45,120 nt of DNA from Myxococcales bacterium (GCA_009692555.1 SHYY01000022.1:1-45120), one strand, 5' to 3'; positions 31,320 to 39,953 are shown, numbered from the stretch's first letter. Translations and numbers: made by a program. The notes: generated from the sequence alone by a model not told the origin.

Positions 31320-32759
31320 ATGCACCGGAGGTGTTCTTTGACAATCGATGCCCTGACTGGGACGGTCATTAGGCCTCAAAATCAGAAGCAGCACCACTGG
31401 TTGCTTTCCACGCTCTTGGTGCTCGGCTGCAATCAGAACGCCATCCCGGGAGATGGGCAGGAAATGGGCGCGGATGCGGCCGTGCGTGCCGACGACGCCT
31501 CACCGTCGGACGCCGCTTTCGGCGACCCTGCGGGGGACACCGCTTCGGGCCACCCACAAGATCTGAGCTTCAGAGACAGCGCGAATCGGGACCTGCTGGT
31601 GGAGATGGACCTCGGCATGGGCGATCTGGCGAACCTCTGGATGGGAGACTTGAGCGTGGCCCCTACCAAGGATTTCGGCGCCTTCGATGCGGCCATCGCT
31701 CCTGCGTGCCTGCTCTTCAATCCTCCAGTCGTGCTGCCACCGTCTGCGCACCGCGTGCTCATCGCGGACTTCAACGGGGATAAGAAGCCGGACCTCATAG
31801 CCGAGGACCTCGGCGGTAACCTGCCAAGTAACATTGCTATTTTTGTCGGAGATGGTGAAGGCAAGTTTGCAGCCCCACTTTTCGCCGCAGTCGGGCAGAC
31901 AGCAGATTCTTTTGACGTTGGTGATTTCAACGCCGATGGCATCCTGGATGTTGCGGCCGGAAACTTCGAGGACGACACGGTGTCAATCTTGCGCGGAAAA
32001 GGCAACGGTACGTTCCAACCGCAGGTAACATATCCGACGGGGCGGAATCCCGTAGAGGTGATTGCGGCAGACCTGAGAAAGACCGGGGTCTCGGATCTGA
32101 TCATCGTGGATCAGAACATTAATGACAATGGGATGGGAGGCGCTACCGGGTTCGACGTCCTTCTCGGGACCGGAAAGGGCACCTTCATGCCCTTGAAGCA
32201 CATCAATTCATCATCCTCACTGCACGCCGCGGTAGGCGATCTCAACGGCGACGGCTGGCTGGACGTGGCGCAGCAACTCGGGATTGTTGGCAAGGTCGGC
32301 CTTTACTACGGAGATGGCCAGGGTGGCTTTACGCTTGGCCCAGAGCTGACGGTCGGGCCGGTGGAGGGCGTTACCGTCGCTGACGTCAAGCAGGACGGCA
32401 AGATGGACATCCTCTCCGGCGAACGGGGGAATGTGGTGGAGCGCGTATTCGTCTCGCTCGGAAAAGGAAAGGGCACTTTCGGGCTTCCGCAGCCGTTTAC
32501 TACGGGCAGGAGTCCGTACCGGATCCGCGTGGTGGACATGGATGGTGACGGCAAGCTCGACATGGTCGTTTCCAATTTCAACGGCAAGTCCATCTCGACA
32601 TTGAAGGGAGACGGCCTCGGCGGCTTCGGTCCGCACGAGGATTGCGCGGTTGGAGGGCTGTACGCAGCCGATTTTTCCGTTGGCGACCTCAACGGCGACG
32701 GGAAGCCGGACGTCGCGGTTGGCAACGCGAACAGCGTTGTCCTTCTCTTCCACAAGTGA
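31320..32759 (+). CDS. FG-GAP repeat lipoprotein
   Basis: A 479-residue predicted surface lipoprotein. An unusually long n-region leads to a hydrophobic core and lipobox LVLGC (Cys 37), then a D-rich linker (about 40-125) and about six or seven FG-GAP/VCBS units with D-x-N/D-x-D-G signatures, for example ADFNGDKKPDLIA, GDFNADGILDVAA, GDLNGDGWLDVAQ, VDMDGDGKLDMVV and GDLNGDGKPDVAV. These fold into a Ca-binding beta-propeller. It is an intact paralogue of the frameshifted gene at 1846-3920. ATG 31320 is the longest start; TTG 31338 is an alternative. Confidence 0.8.
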   Translation: MHRRCSLTIDALTGTVIRPQNQKQHHWLLSTLLVLGCNQNAIPGDGQEMGADAAVRADDASPSDAAFGDPAGDTASGHPQDLSFRDSANRDLLVEMDLGMGDLANLWMGDLSVAPTKDFGAFDAAIAPACLLFNPPVVLPPSAHRVLIADFNGDKKPDLIAEDLGGNLPSNIAIFVGDGEGKFAAPLFAAVGQTADSFDVGDFNADGILDVAAGNFEDDTVSILRGKGNGTFQPQVTYPTGRNPVEVIAADLRKTGVSDLIIVDQNINDNGMGGATGFDVLLGTGKGTFMPLKHINSSSSLHAAVGDLNGDGWLDVAQQLGIVGKVGLYYGDGQGGFTLGPELTVGPVEGVTVADVKQDGKMDILSGERGNVVERVFVSLGKGKGTFGLPQPFTTGRSPYRIRVVDMDGDGKLDMVVSNFNGKSISTLKGDGLGGFGPHEDCAVGGLYAADFSVGDLNGDGKPDVAVGNANSVVLLFHK

Positions 32760-32808
32760 GGCCCGCTCTCAGCCGAGAAGCTTCGCCTTGTCCCACTCCA
32801 CAATTGAC

Positions 32809-32900
32809 CGAGGTTGATGCCGATGAGCGCGCCCATGTCCCCGCAAAGCCACGACGCCGCCCCGCACGGAGACGCGGTCGTTGTGTTGTTCCACAAGTGA
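32809..32900 (+). pseudogene. Duplicated tail of an FG-GAP gene
   Basis: The end reads AVVVLFHK then stop, against SVVLLFHK stop for the intact gene just upstream. EVDADERAHVPAK before it resembles a degenerate FG-GAP motif. It has no start and no further repeats, so it is a remnant of a tandem paralogue. Confidence 0.5.
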
Positions 32901-32997
32901 GTGCTCAGGCTCATCCGCGGCACCCGAGCGGCTGATCGAGCGGCTGACCGCCCCCAAGCCCCGGGCCCCCCCCCGGCGGGACGTTCACCTGCACGCT

Positions 32998-34011
32998 TCA
33001 GCCCGACGTCGTCGTCGCCGTCGTCGCCCCCGCCCGCGCCAGCCGCTCCCGCGCCAGGTGCGCCGCCCCGACGATCGGCGCGACCTCGCCGAGCTGGGTC
33101 GCCACCACCCGCACCCGGTCGAGATCGCGCTTCGACAGCAGGTGGGCGTGCGCCACCTCGCGGATCGGCGCCACGAAGCGCTCGCCGAGGCGCTCGGCGA
33201 TCCCGCCCCCGAACACCACCACCTCGGGATCGAGCGTATTGATCAAGTTCGCGGTGAACCGCCCGAGCGCCCCTTGCGCCCGCGCGAACACCTTCATCAT
33301 CGCGGGATCCTCGTCGCTGAGCAGCCGATCGATGATGCCGCTGGTGAGCTGCTCGCGCCCCTTCTTCTTGATCCGCTTGAGCGCGCTGCTCTTCAGCCCA
33401 TCGGCGATCGCCACCCGCAGATCGCGCTCGATCGACGTCCGGCTGGCCAGCGCCTCGATGCAGCCGCGGTTGCCACATTTGCACTTCGGTCCCCGCGGGT
33501 CGACCATCGAATGGCCGATCTCGCCGGCCACGCCGCGCGCCCCCTGGTGCAGCTTGCCGTCGATGATCACCCCACCGCCGATCCCCGTCCCCACCCACAC
33601 CCCGACCATCGTCTTGGTCCCCCGCCCGACCCCGTGCGCGTGTTCGCCGAGCACCGCCACCCGCACATCGTTGTCGAGGAACACCCGCGCGCCCAGCCGC
33701 TTCTCGAGCTCCGCGGCGAGCGGAACATCGACCCACCCCAGGTTCGGCGCCTTGTCGACCACGCCGGCCACGATGTCCACCCCGCCCGGCACACCGACCG
33801 ACACCGCAGCGACGGGGCGTCCCGGTCCGAGCGCCTCGCGCACCCGCCGGCACAGCGCCGCCAGCCGATCGATCACCGCCTCCGCCCCCTCCTCGGCGTG
33901 GGTGAGATCGCGCATCACGTGCTCCACTTTGCCCTGCCCGTCGACGGCGCCGACCAGCATCTTGGTCCCGCCAAGATCGACTCCGATGATCGTCCCGCGC
34001 TGCTCCGACAT
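32998..34011 (-). CDS. ROK-family sugar kinase (glucokinase-like)
   Basis: A 337-residue ROK kinase: IIGVDLGGTKMLVGAVD (ATP loop), FLDNDVRVAVLGEH with the catalytic Asp, GTGIGGGVIIDGKL, GEIGHSMVDP and the zinc-binding CKCGNRGCIEALAS. It has no N-terminal helix-turn-helix, so it is an enzyme rather than a NagC-type repressor. ATP-dependent phosphorylation of glucose or a related sugar is the likely reaction, feeding the phosphofructokinase step. ATG 34011 follows AGGAG. It lies 15 bp after the upstream hydrolase gene on the same strand. Confidence 0.92.
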   Translation of the reverse strand: MSEQRGTIIGVDLGGTKMLVGAVDGQGKVEHVMRDLTHAEEGAEAVIDRLAALCRRVREALGPGRPVAAVSVGVPGGVDIVAGVVDKAPNLGWVDVPLAAELEKRLGARVFLDNDVRVAVLGEHAHGVGRGTKTMVGVWVGTGIGGGVIIDGKLHQGARGVAGEIGHSMVDPRGPKCKCGNRGCIEALASRTSIERDLRVAIADGLKSSALKRIKKKGREQLTSGIIDRLLSDEDPAMMKVFARAQGALGRFTANLINTLDPEVVVFGGGIAERLGERFVAPIREVAHAHLLSKRDLDRVRVVATQLGEVAPIVGAAHLARERLARAGATTATTTSG

Positions 34012-34026
34012 GTGGTCTCCTGGTTC

Positions 34027-34770
34027 TTAGGGGCCGGCGTGCTTTCCGATCCAGCCCGCGACACGCTCCGCCACCTCGCGCCAGCGGGGCTGCCCGATGA
34101 TGTAGTGGGTGCGCCCGGGAAACTGCTCGAAGTCCGTCACCAGCTCCTTCGCGTAGCGCGCCCGGTTCTTCTGGTTCAGCGCCGCGGGGATGATCCGATC
34201 GTCGCTGCCGGCGATGAACAGCAGCGGCGGTCGCGGCTTCGCAAAGTCGGTCTTCGCCGCGTCGGTGGTGGTCCCACGGCCGACCCGCCGCGACTCGGGA
34301 ACCACCGGCGCTTCGTAGGCGGCGCGCTGCTCCGCGAGCGGCAGGGTGTGCACGAAGGTGTACTGGAAGTGCTCGAACGGCATCAGGTAGGGCTCACCGG
34401 CGCCGACGAACGGGTTCAGCACCGGCCAGTTGCTCTTCAGGAACGAGCCCTTGAGCGACAGCACGCCCTTCGGCGGCGCCGAGTCGATCGCCACGCCGCA
34501 GGATCCCTGCCCGCGCTGGAGCAGCAGCTGCACGATCAGCCCGCCCATCGAGTGTCCGACCAGCGCCGGCCGCTCGCGCATCCCGGCTGGGACCGCCTCG
34601 TAGCGCGCCACCACCGCCCCGAGCGTCAGCTTGCCGAGCTCGGGATCGGGGTGGCGCCCGCGCAGCTCCGCGACCGTGCCGTCACGCCCCGGCCGCCCCC
34701 GTGCTGCGAAGTCGTCGACCCACTCCCGCCAGCACGCCAGCGTCACGAACATGCCGTGGATGAAGACCAC
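34027..34770 (-). CDS. Alpha/beta hydrolase
   Basis: A 247-residue alpha/beta hydrolase: oxyanion strand VVFIHGMFVT at the very start, nucleophile in VGHSMGGLIVQ, acid GSDDRIIP and histidine in GRTHYIIG. GTG 34770 is the only in-frame start; a TGATATAGT extended -10 box ends 18 nt before it. The N-terminus is about 15-20 residues shorter than usual for the family, so the start may be wrong or the gene trimmed. Probably a lipase/esterase; co-transcribed with the ROK kinase. Confidence 0.8.
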   Translation of the reverse strand: MVFIHGMFVTLACWREWVDDFAARGRPGRDGTVAELRGRHPDPELGKLTLGAVVARYEAVPAGMRERPALVGHSMGGLIVQLLLQRGQGSCGVAIDSAPPKGVLSLKGSFLKSNWPVLNPFVGAGEPYLMPFEHFQYTFVHTLPLAEQRAAYEAPVVPESRRVGRGTTTDAAKTDFAKPRPPLLFIAGSDDRIIPAALNQKNRARYAKELVTDFEQFPGRTHYIIGQPRWREVAERVAGWIGKHAGP

Positions 34771-35589
34771 CGAACGCTCATCCGCGGGACTATATCAGCA
34801 GAAGGACGGGAGGTCGTCAGGCGCCGTTTCGCCGGGCGCGGTTCCCGGTTGCAGGGAAAGCGGACGAGGACGGATTAGCTGCCGATTGGCGGGACCTGGC
34901 CCAGGCACTTCCAGGATGGTCGGCGAGGCCAGGGCGGCGCGCGGCCCTGGGCACGGGGTCGCGACCCTGGCCGCCGGCCGCAGGATCGCGAGGAGCACGC
35001 GCGATCGCGCGGCCAGCTTGCCCGGCGTTTCACGCGGCCAGTCAAGCATGCCTGCGCCGGCGCCCGTGCAGCGCTCGCTCCAGGCCCCGAGTCGGCCCGT
35101 CCGCCCCGCCTCCACGAGGCGCAGCCAGTTCGTCGACAGCGAGACCACCGTCAGCGCGCCGCCCGCCTTCGGGTTCGACGAGCCGACCGGCCGGACCACG
35201 ATGCCCGAGCACTCCCCGTGCAAGCGGCGCTGAGGCACCTGCCGTCGTAAGGTGGTGACCAGCAAGGTGGCCCTTGACGTCGAAGAGCTCAGGATCGCCC
35301 TGGCACCGGTGACCCTTGAGGCCGCTTCCGGGGCTTCGGGTGCCGGCCCGGGATGCACTTGCAGGTCCTTCCGGGCCCTCCTGCGCCATCCAGGTTGGGC
35401 CTTGCAGCCGCTGCAATCGCCTCCGCGCCCGTCCCGGTCCGCGTGATCGTCACGGCATCCGACAGTCGAGCCGCCATTCTTGACGTCGTGACGCCCGGCA
35501 AGCCACGCATCTCCGCGCTCCACCATGCCGGACCGTTGGCGCACCGCTTGCCCTGGGGGAACGCATCAACCACTCACCGGAGGCCGCAC
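34771..35589. other. Gap without a convincing gene
   Basis: Several long GC-driven frames overlap on both strands, but none has a recognisable domain, signal peptide or good start. One minus-strand frame around 35230-34900 has protein-like stretches (GIVVRPVGSSNPKAGG, LTVVSLSTNWLRLVEAG) without a family match. It may be decayed coding sequence. Confidence 0.3.
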
Positions 35590-36291
35590 ATGGGTATGCG
35601 CACGATTCAGGAAGGCACGTCATGGGAGGACTGCTTCTTTCAGGCCGCGTACACCGCCGACGCCCTCGCCGCGGCGATCGCCGAGGGCGAAAAGGAGATC
35701 GGTGAGATCGTCCCGCGCATCGAGGCGGCGCTCGATCAGTGGATCCCGATTGACGCCGAGCGCCGGGACCGCCGCCGCGCCGTCGGCCGCGGCAACGCGG
35801 TGGTCCGGATCTGCGACGGCGGCGCCGACCGCCTGGTGGTCGCCCTCCACAACGACACCCTCGGCAACGTCAAGCAGAACCGCGCGCACCCGGTGTTCGT
35901 CCGCCTCTTCCCGGTCGGCAAGGGGCCGATCGTCCGGCTCGGACTCGAGAGCCAGCTCCCCGAGATGCGCAAGATCCAGATCAAGCTCGGCGAAGCGCAG
36001 TCGCCGGCCGACCTGAAGCGCGCCTACGGAAAGCCCTTCGCCGATGCGATCGCCCGCGGCGAGGCGGCGGTGCGCGGCCGCGAGACCGCGCAGGCGGCGC
36101 TCGGTCAGACCGGCGTCAAGATGGCGGCGTGGCGCGAGCAGGCCAACGGCGCCCTGCTGGTCGTGGAGGGCATGCTGAAGAAGATCGCCGGCGAGCGCGG
36201 GCTCGGCCGCGGCTGGGTGGAGGCGTTCTTCCCGAGCGCGCCGAAGAAGGCCAAGGCGAAGCCGGTCGAGATCGCCGCGCAGGTGGCGTAG
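35590..36291 (+). CDS. Hypothetical cytosolic protein
   Basis: A 233-residue soluble protein, helical and charged at the ends with a strand-rich middle (GNAVVRICDGGADRLVVALH, HPVFVRLFP). It starts MGMRTIQEGTSWEDCFFQAA, with ATG 35590 preceded by GGAGG, so it is probably a real gene with good expression. It carries no signal peptide or membrane helix and ends with a Lys/Ala-rich segment (PKKAKAKPVEIAA). I do not recognise a family. Confidence 0.6.
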   Translation: MGMRTIQEGTSWEDCFFQAAYTADALAAAIAEGEKEIGEIVPRIEAALDQWIPIDAERRDRRRAVGRGNAVVRICDGGADRLVVALHNDTLGNVKQNRAHPVFVRLFPVGKGPIVRLGLESQLPEMRKIQIKLGEAQSPADLKRAYGKPFADAIARGEAAVRGRETAQAALGQTGVKMAAWREQANGALLVVEGMLKKIAGERGLGRGWVEAFFPSAPKKAKAKPVEIAAQVA

Positions 36292-36472
36292 TCAAGCCGC
36301 GTGCCGGATGCTACCTCGATCAGCAGTGCGAGTTCGTGGCGTCTCCGACGAGCCCGAGCCCAGGCCGAAGGCTGGAGCCCGAGCCCGATCTGCGGCTCGT
36401 CGGGCGCGGTCGCGGGCTCGGGCTCGGAACAACGCGCACGGCCGAGCTACCAAGACGCCCGTCCCGGGCCCG

Positions 36473-36481
36473 TGCTAGGTT
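36473..36481 (+). promoter_or_regulatory. Extended -10, leaderless layout
   Basis: TGCTAGGTT (36473-36481) ends exactly 6 nt before ATG 36488 and nearly matches the box before 21292. No ribosome-binding site is present. Confidence 0.5.
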
Positions 36482-36487
36482 GTGTCC

Positions 36488-36849
36488 ATGGGGCTCACGT
36501 ATGTCACCGTGGAGGTCAAACATCTCAGCGGGCGACGGCGCAGCTTCGAAAGCCAGTTCCTCGTCGACACGGGCGCCATCGATTGCCTGGCCCCGGCGAG
36601 CGCGCTGCGCAAGGTCGGCTTGAGGGTGGAAGGGAAGAACGTCTACGAGCTCGCCAACGGCACCACGGTCGAGTACCCGTACGGCCACGCCAGGATCGTG
36701 TTCATGGGCGAAGAGACGGTCAGCCGGATCATTTTCGGCCCCGAGGGCGCCGAGCCGATCCTCGGGGTCGTGGCGCTGAGAGCACCGGCATCGGCGTCGA
36801 CCCCGTCACCAGGCAGCTGAAGCGCATGGCGGCAAAGCCCCTGAAATAG
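36488..36849 (+). pseudogene. Clan AA aspartyl protease-like gene, one frameshift
   Basis: A retroviral-type aspartyl protease of the small bacterial family starting MGLTYV: the active site is FLVDTGAIDCLAPASAL (D-T-G), then LANGTTVEYP and FGPEGAEPILGVVAL. In the given sequence the frame stops at 36820 with an unrelated tail. In the +1 frame the family-typical ending continues as ESTGIGVDPVTRQLKRM to a TAG at 36849. Adding one G in the GCTGAGAG stretch at about 36778 would restore a 121-residue protein. It is therefore either a recent mutation or a sequencing error. Confidence 0.7.
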
Positions 36850-36974
36850 GTGAAGGTCGCGGGCCGATCAACGCCAGCGATCCGCCCGGGTGAGGTTCCC
36901 GAAAGTAGGGATCGCCGAGAAACACCCACCATGGCGGACAGAGTGGCAGGGGAACCGGACAGGGCTGGATTCTT

Positions 36975-38237
36975 TCAGCGCCCGGTGAGTCGCTGCAGCA
37001 GGCCCGCGGCGATCTGGCGCTGGACGAGCCGCTCGTAGACCTCGTAGGGCTGGCTGCCCGGCACCAGGATGCCGTTGATGATCGCGCTCCCCGGCCACGG
37101 AATGTTCAGGCGCCGCGCCTCGTTGGTGTCGCGCTGCAAAAGCGGCCGGTGCTCCCCCGCCTTCACCTCGCGCTCGACGCGCGCCACATCGAGCCCGGCG
37201 GTCGCGCAGTGGGCGAGGAGATCGCGGCCGGTGCGGATCGCCACCGTCGATGGGACCAGCGCGAGGTCGTAGAGCTTCCAGAAGCCGCCCTGGGCATGGG
37301 CGGCCGCCGCGAATTCGGCCGCCTGCTGCCCGCTCGAGGTCCCCGGGAGGTGCTTCCAGACCAGGCGGATCGAGCGCGGAAAGCGCTCCTCGAGGCGCCT
37401 CGCCGTCGCAGCGAGCGCCACGCAGGGGGTGGCCAGGAGGTGGCAGAACATCACCAGCGTCACGGGCGCCATCTCCGGTCCCCGCGCGGGTGAGCCGACG
37501 AGATCGACCGTCAGGCGGCCGCGACCGCCCTGCGCCGCGGCGACCCGCAGCTCCTCGCGCTCCTCGACCAGGCGCTCGTGGAGGCGGGTCAGCGGCACGC
37601 CCGCGTCGAGCAGCGCCTGGGCGCTTTGACGCTCGCCTTCGATCGTGCGGAGCAGCTCCAGTTCGCTGGTCCGCACCGGGACCCGCACCCCGTTGACCCA
37701 CAGGTCGTTGCCCCCGCGTCCCGAGGCGCGGGTCTCGGCGGTCAGCCGGAGGGCCTCGCCACGGTGGCGGTGGTCCAAGAGCGCGGCCGCCAGGTGCTCC
37801 CCGATCAGCCCTGCGTCGCGGCCGACGCGCACGAGCTCCTCCGTCGACGGTGGGCTGGCGCGAACCTCCGCGCCGCGGGCGCACAGCGCGTCGACGAGCG
37901 GAAAGAAACGCTCCTGGCGCGCCGCCTCGAGCAGCGCCTCCACCTGGGCCACCGAGGCGGGTGATCCGTTGCTCGCGAGGTGCACCGACAGGCGCGCCTC
38001 GCCCGCGTTCGCCAGGCGACGGAGGAGCGGCATCGCGTCGGCCACCGACGACGGCACCGGCAGCGGGAGGTAAAGGTCGATGGTCACAGCCGAATACCGC
38101 GGCCCACGCAGCGGGAGCGAAAGGGTGGGCGCGAAGCGAAGCTCGCTGGTGCGGTCCCCCGGCAGCGGCGTCGCGAGGGCGGACACGCTCCCCGCCAGAA
38201 GCCCGGCGCACGCTCCCAGGGCCAGCCGGCCGCTCAC
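36975..38237 (-). CDS. Secreted thioredoxin-fold (DsbA-like) protein without CXXC
   Basis: A 420-residue exported protein: GTG 38237 after GGAGAGG, then a signal peptide ending near SALA. The C-terminal half (about 240-420) looks like a DsbA/Thioredoxin_4 domain: PVTLVMFCHLLATPC at the active-site position, AAEFAAAAHAQGGFWKLYD, and AIINGILVPGSQPYE with the cis-Pro region. There is no CXXC; Cys residues are seven apart, so classic oxidoreductase activity is unlikely. The N-terminal half may be a second, more diverged copy of the fold (VTIDLYLPLPVPSSVAD). It overlaps the upstream 38-residue gene by 4 bp. Confidence 0.65.
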   Translation of the reverse strand: MSGRLALGACAGLLAGSVSALATPLPGDRTSELRFAPTLSLPLRGPRYSAVTIDLYLPLPVPSSVADAMPLLRRLANAGEARLSVHLASNGSPASVAQVEALLEAARQERFFPLVDALCARGAEVRASPPSTEELVRVGRDAGLIGEHLAAALLDHRHRGEALRLTAETRASGRGGNDLWVNGVRVPVRTSELELLRTIEGERQSAQALLDAGVPLTRLHERLVEEREELRVAAAQGGRGRLTVDLVGSPARGPEMAPVTLVMFCHLLATPCVALAATARRLEERFPRSIRLVWKHLPGTSSGQQAAEFAAAAHAQGGFWKLYDLALVPSTVAIRTGRDLLAHCATAGLDVARVEREVKAGEHRPLLQRDTNEARRLNIPWPGSAIINGILVPGSQPYEVYERLVQRQIAAGLLQRLTGR

Positions 38238-38350
38238 TGCCCTCTCCAGCGGAGAAGCAGGTAGAGGATGCCGGCGAGAACGACGATCGCGTAGACGGCC
38301 ACCGGCCACGAGGGGCGCTCGGGAGGCCTGCGCGCGTCGTCCGTCGCCAT
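38234..38350 (-). CDS. Tiny single-pass membrane protein
   Basis: A 38-residue protein: a short charged N-terminus (MATDDARRPPERPSW) and one helix (VAVYAIVVLAGILYLLL). ATG 38350 lies 8 nt after a TGGTATCGT extended -10 box, the leaderless layout. The TGA overlaps the GTG of the thioredoxin-fold gene (GTGA), so the tiny gene likely drives coupled translation of the larger one. It looks real because of the promoter, spacing and overlap; its function is unknown. Confidence 0.55.
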   Translation of the reverse strand: MATDDARRPPERPSWPVAVYAIVVLAGILYLLLRWRGQ

Positions 38351-38358
38351 CGCCGCCG

Positions 38359-38367
38359 ACGATACCA
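38359..38367 (-). promoter_or_regulatory. Extended -10, leaderless layout
   Basis: Minus strand TGGTATCGT ends 8 nt before ATG 38350, the same spacing and form as the lipid-kinase promoter at 18902-18910. Confidence 0.5.
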
Positions 38368-38379
38368 CACCGGGACCGG

Positions 38380-38973
38380 GTGCTTGACAGCGGAGGGGGC
38401 CCTCTTGCTGGCTCTTGCTCGTCACGTAGTCGTAGTCGTAGTCGTAGTCGTAGTCGTCCCGTCCGCAGCGACGGCAATCGAGCTTCCTTCCGCAACAAAT
38501 TCCTCCTGCCAACCGACCCCCCTGGCCCCAAAGGAGGATGCCCCTGCTGGCCGACCAGAAGCTCGACGTCTATCGCCGCGCCATCGAGTTCCTCGCCCTG
38601 GCGTCGCAGATCGCGACGAGCGCCCCCAGGGGGAACTCGTTTCTCACCGATCAGCTCAAAACGTGCGGCGCTCTCCCTCCCCTGGAACATCGCCGAGGGA
38701 GCGGGCCGCTTCGGAGCGCCGGATGGCGCCCGCTTCTACAGCATCGCCCGGGGCTCCGCGATGGAGTGCAAGGCGATCGTGGATGCCTTTGCGGTCTTGC
38801 AACTCGCCTTGGAAGACACTCGGGCGACAGGCCATGGAGCTGCTGACCCGCATCGTGGAGATGCTCACGCGCATGTGCCGGAGAGCTGATCCCCCGCGCG
38901 AGAGTGCCCCTGAATCGACTACGACCACGACTACGACTCCGTGAGCGGAGGGACCCCCTTCTCCGTTAAGCAC
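38380..38973 (+). mobile_element. S23 inverted-repeat element, copy 2 (complete)
   Basis: This 594-bp unit begins GTGCTTGACAGCGGAGGGGG and ends, on the opposite strand, GTGCTTAACGGAGAAGGGGG. Inside the left end are five GTAGTC units (38426-38455); inside the right end are four GACTAC-type units (38917-38940). Thus both the terminal repeats and the hexamer tracts are mutually complementary, and the four-helix-bundle gene lies between. Copy 1 (1-405) has the same left end. No transposase is encoded. I saw no clear target-site duplication. Confidence 0.6.
38538..38944 (+). pseudogene. S23-type four-helix-bundle gene with two frameshifts
   Basis: ATG 38538 follows GGAGG directly. The protein matches the intact copy at 1-229 for 41 codons, then an extra A in the AAAA run at 38658-38661 shifts the frame. 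The next part (RAALSLPWNIAEGAGR, then FYSIARGSAMECKAIVDAFA) continues in a second frame, and after about 38825 the last helix (QAMELLTRIVEMLTRM) is in a third, ending in a Thr run encoded by the hexamer tract. Corrected, it would be a 120-130 residue four-helix bundle. It is either a dead copy or carries homopolymer errors. Confidence 0.75.
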
Positions 38974-38991
38974 ACACCGGGGCGTTGTTCC

Positions 38992-39020
38992 TTGACATCG
39001 GCGGTCCGCTTTGCTACCAA
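38992..39020 (+). promoter_or_regulatory. Sigma70-type promoter of the cupredoxin gene
   Basis: TTGACA (38992-38997) and TACCAA (39015-39020) are separated by 17 bp. The gene's ATG is at 39096, with AAGGAA just upstream of it. The promoter begins only 19 bp beyond the S23 element end. Confidence 0.5.
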
Positions 39021-39095
39021 ACGCGCGCAACTGCTTGGTGGTTCGGCCCCGGGCTGCGCCAGCGACGGCGCCGCCCCAAAGCGCAAGGAAATCCC

Positions 39096-39953
39096 ATGAC
39101 GAGATCGCTCCTGTCCGTGTCCCTGCTTGGCGCACTGGTCTCCTTCGGCACCGGTTGCCCCGAGGACAAGCCGGCCCCTCCGCCGCCTGCGCCCGTGGTC
39201 GCCCCGCCGCCCGCCGCGCCCCCGGTGGCTCCTGCAGTCGCTCCGACGGCACCTCCGACGACCGCCCCGACTGGCGCCCCGGCTGGCGCTCCGACGGCGG
39301 TTCCGGCCGCCGGCGGCACCGGAAGCGTCAAGGGTCAGGTCGGCTTCAGCGGCAAGGCCCCCGAGCTCGCCCGGATCAGCCGGAAGGCCGACGCCTTCTG
39401 CGGCAAGACCCCCGACATGGCGGACGAGTCGATCGTCGTCAACAAGAACAACACGCTGAAGAATGTCCTGGTGCGCGTCAAGGGCGTCACCGGCACCTTC
39501 GCCGCGCCGGCCGCCGCCGCCACCATCACCCAGGACAACTGCGCCTATCTGCCGCGCGTGCAGGGGGTCGTCGCCGGCCAGTCGGTCGCGATCAAGAACG
39601 GCGATCAGACCCTTCACAACGTCCACACCTACAAGGGCTCGGCGACGCTCTTCAACCAGGCGCAGCTGGCGGGCTCCGCGGCGATCGAGAAGAAGTTCTC
39701 CGACGCCGGCGCGGTGATCAAGTTCAAGTGCGACGTCCACCCCTGGATGATCGGCTTCGTCGCGGTCAACGACAGCCCCTTCTTCGCGGTCACCGGCGAC
39801 GACGGCGCGTTCGAGATCAAGGACGTCCCGGCCGGGAAGTACACCGTCGAGACGTGGCACGAGAAGTTCGGCATGAAGTCCGCCGAGGTCACCGTGGGCG
39901 GCGCCGCCGCCGAGGCGAAGTTCGCCTACGACGGCTCGGAGAAGGCGCAGTAG
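39096..39953 (+). CDS. Cupredoxin-like lipoprotein
   Basis: A 285-residue predicted lipoprotein: signal peptide with lipobox FGTGC (Cys21), a Pro/Ala/Val/Thr-rich linker (about 25-75), then a plastocyanin-like domain. Probable type 1 copper ligands are His in GDQTLHNVH and Cys, His, Met in KCDVHPWM. The last 55 residues look like a carboxypeptidase-regulatory-type beta sandwich (TGDDGAFEIKDVPAGKYTVETWHEKFG). It probably carries electrons or copper outside the inner membrane. It precedes ctaA, ctaB and a DUF420 gene, consistent with a role around cytochrome oxidase. Confidence 0.85.
   Translation: MTRSLLSVSLLGALVSFGTGCPEDKPAPPPPAPVVAPPPAAPPVAPAVAPTAPPTTAPTGAPAGAPTAVPAAGGTGSVKGQVGFSGKAPELARISRKADAFCGKTPDMADESIVVNKNNTLKNVLVRVKGVTGTFAAPAAAATITQDNCAYLPRVQGVVAGQSVAIKNGDQTLHNVHTYKGSATLFNQAQLAGSAAIEKKFSDAGAVIKFKCDVHPWMIGFVAVNDSPFFAVTGDDGAFEIKDVPAGKYTVETWHEKFGMKSAEVTVGGAAAEAKFAYDGSEKAQ

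Noticed and set aside
38234-38512. Longer version of the 38-residue gene with a DYDYDY stretch
   Set aside because: The DY repeat is the hexamer tract of the S23 element read in another frame. The promoter box lies inside it, so ATG 38350 is the sensible start.
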